Positions 6,190 to 7,214 of a stretch of 7,214 nucleotides of DNA are shown piece by piece (within the stretch, counting starts at the first letter, position 1; the number at the start of each line of letters is the position of its first letter). Source of the DNA: an uncultured Clostridia bacterium (GTDB taxonomy: Bacteria > Bacillota > Clostridia > Saccharofermentanales > Fastidiosipilaceae); the NCBI GenBank assembly GCA_947253135.1, contig CAMXYS010000083.1:1-7214 (forward strand). Direction: 5' to 3'. The notes below the pieces were generated by a model that was given only the letters and a program-made list of their open reading frames with translations, did not search any database and was not told the origin of the DNA. The translations under genes were made by a program, and so were the position numbers.

Positions 6190-7173
6190 CTAGTGCCTTT
6201 CAGCAAGCAGCGTATCATACAGAGACAAATAATGGCGGGCAGAGCTATCCCAACTGTAGTCGCCTGTCATCCCTCTTTTGACCAAGCGGGCCCAATCTTC
6301 CGGCCGCTCATGGTAAACCGAGGCTGCATACTGTGCGGCAAACAACAATTCATGTGCATTGATATTGCTGAAGGAAAAGCCGTTTCCTTCACCGGTAAAT
6401 TCGTTGTAGGCTTCCACCGTATCCTTCAAACCACCGGTCTCTCTGACAATCGGGACTGTGCCGCAACGCATGGCGATCATCTGAGACAGGCCACAGGGTT
6501 CAAACAGGGAGGGCATCAAGAAGACGTCCGCTCCGGCATAAATCTGGTGGGCCAACTCATTGTCATAGGTCAGCATAATAGACAGACGCCCCGGCCGGCT
6601 AGCCGACATACTGCGCAGGTTATCTTCATAGTAAGGATCCCCTGTGCCCAAAATAACAACCTGCATATTGTTGTCTACCATTTCCTCTAAAACCCGGGTC
6701 AAGAGATCAATTCCTTTTTGGTCAACCAAGCGGGAAATCATGCCGAGCAAGGGGGTGTTCGGCTCGACTGACAGGCCTAACCGCTCTTGCAAGGCCGCCT
6801 TGCAAACCGGCTTCTTTTTAGCGTAACTTTTAGCGTCATAATTAGCCGGCAAATAAGCGTCTGTCGCCGGATCATATTCCTCTAAATCAATTCCATTTAA
6901 GATACCGGTCAACTTATAGGCATAATTTCTCAAAACACCATCCAGGCCCTCGCCGTAATAGGGGGTTAAAATCTCCTGGGCATAGGTCGGGCTGACCGTC
7001 GTCACGGCGTCGGCATAGACGATGCCGGCCTTTAAAAAATTGGGAACACCGTCCTTCAGGACCCCGTAAGGAGTCATGTATTCGGGCGGAAGATCACATA
7101 AATCGGCGATGCGCTCAACGCCGTGAATGCCCTGATACTTAAGATTGTGAATCGTCAACACGGTCTTTAAACC
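6190..7173 (-). CDS. glgA: Glycogen synthase (ADP-glucose), 5' end missing
   Basis: This fragment encodes the last 327 residues of a GT5-family glycogen synthase, which transfers glucose from ADP-glucose to the non-reducing end of alpha-1,4-glucan in the cytoplasm. Numbering from the first genomic residue (the Gly codon at 7171-7173), visible motifs are KTVLTIHNLKYQG, NFLKAGIVYADAVTTVSPTYA, GILNGID, ISRLVDQKG with Arg148 and Lys153 (nucleotide-phosphate contacts), ILGTGDP, and ADVFLMPSLFEPCGLSQM with Glu225, matching the conserved active-site Glu of the family. The ending RETGGLKDTV and YSWDSSARHY is also typical. Compared with about 477 residues in E. coli GlgA, roughly 150 N-terminal residues are missing, including the KxGGL ADP-glucose site. 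They are missing because the contig ends, not because the gene is broken. The frame can be opened from a GTG at 7188, but that codon and the next four (protein MYKRQ) are adapter sequence. The gene converges on pdxS and shares its terminator. glg operon partners, if any, would lie beyond 7173. Confidence 0.95.
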   Translation of the reverse strand, partial: GLKTVLTIHNLKYQGIHGVERIADLCDLPPEYMTPYGVLKDGVPNFLKAGIVYADAVTTVSPTYAQEILTPYYGEGLDGVLRNYAYKLTGILNGIDLEEYDPATDAYLPANYDAKSYAKKKPVCKAALQERLGLSVEPNTPLLGMISRLVDQKGIDLLTRVLEEMVDNNMQVVILGTGDPYYEDNLRSMSASRPGRLSIMLTYDNELAHQIYAGADVFLMPSLFEPCGLSQMIAMRCGTVPIVRETGGLKDTVEAYNEFTGEGNGFSFSNINAHELLFAAQYAASVYHERPEDWARLVKRGMTGDYSWDSSARHYLSLYDTLLAERH

Positions 7174-7214
7174 CTGTCTCTTATACACATCTGACGCTGC
7201 CGACGATTCGCCAC
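7174..7214. other. Illumina Nextera adapter read-through (not genomic)
   Basis: Positions 7174-7192 read CTGTCTCTTATACACATCT, the 19-base Tn5 mosaic end used in Nextera libraries. Positions 7193-7206 continue with GACGCTGCCGACGA, completing the reverse complement of the Read 1 transposase adapter without a mismatch. The final eight bases (7207-7214, TTCGCCAC) fall exactly where an i5 index would be. I do not recognise the index value. The segment should be trimmed and not treated as a mobile element or as coding sequence. Confidence 0.98.

Noticed and set aside
6169..6690. 173-residue plus-strand reading frame over the end of glgA
   Set aside because: It is antisense to a clear glycogen synthase, begins just after a strong terminator, and has no ribosome site or recognisable domain.
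7174..7192. Transposon end (Tn5 mosaic end)
   Set aside because: The sequence is a mosaic end, but it is joined to the synthetic Nextera adapter at the contig edge. It reflects library preparation, not an insertion in the genome.

Overview
The window looks like the end of a contig from a Bacillota (Firmicutes) bacterium, most likely a host-associated clostridial relative. The evidence is strong AGGAGG-type ribosome binding sites, a large surface protein built from InlB B-repeat and MucBP-like modules with a C-terminal cell-wall sorting signal, and a PdxS-type (DXP-independent) vitamin B6 enzyme. The genus cannot be fixed from the sequence alone. No previously undescribed multi-gene system is visible: these are four ordinary, separately transcribed genes.

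Layout from left to right. Positions 1-135 hold only a terminator hairpin (64-100). A minus-strand O-acetylhomoserine sulfhydrylase gene (metY-like, 136-1416) follows. A 278-base gap (1417-1694) holds its weak candidate promoter and a cluster of inverted repeats, including the likely terminator of the next gene. A 1084-residue minus-strand wall-anchored surface protein (1695-4949) fills the centre. A 314-base divergent intergenic region (4950-5263) holds outward-facing candidate promoters. pdxS (5264-6106, plus strand) encodes the synthase subunit of pyridoxal 5'-phosphate synthase and stands without its usual partner pdxT. A perfect 13-bp hairpin (6131-6166) ends both pdxS and the converging glycogen synthase gene glgA (6190-7173, minus strand), which is cut by the contig end.

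The most important observation is an artefact. Positions 7174-7206 match the reverse complement of the Illumina Nextera Read 1 transposase adapter, and the last 8 bases sit where an i5 index would be. The genomic sequence therefore ends at 7173. The apparent start of the glgA reading frame (protein beginning MYKRQ) is encoded by adapter, not genome.

Functionally, metY makes homocysteine from O-acetylhomoserine using PLP, and pdxS makes PLP. They are not co-transcribed and are separated by the surface-protein gene, so this link is only circumstantial. The surface protein is probably an adhesin or matrix-binding factor, and glgA belongs to glycogen storage. The points most worth follow-up are the surface protein's unassigned middle region, its non-canonical LTRTG sorting motif, its 9-bp tandem repeat, and the solitary pdxS.
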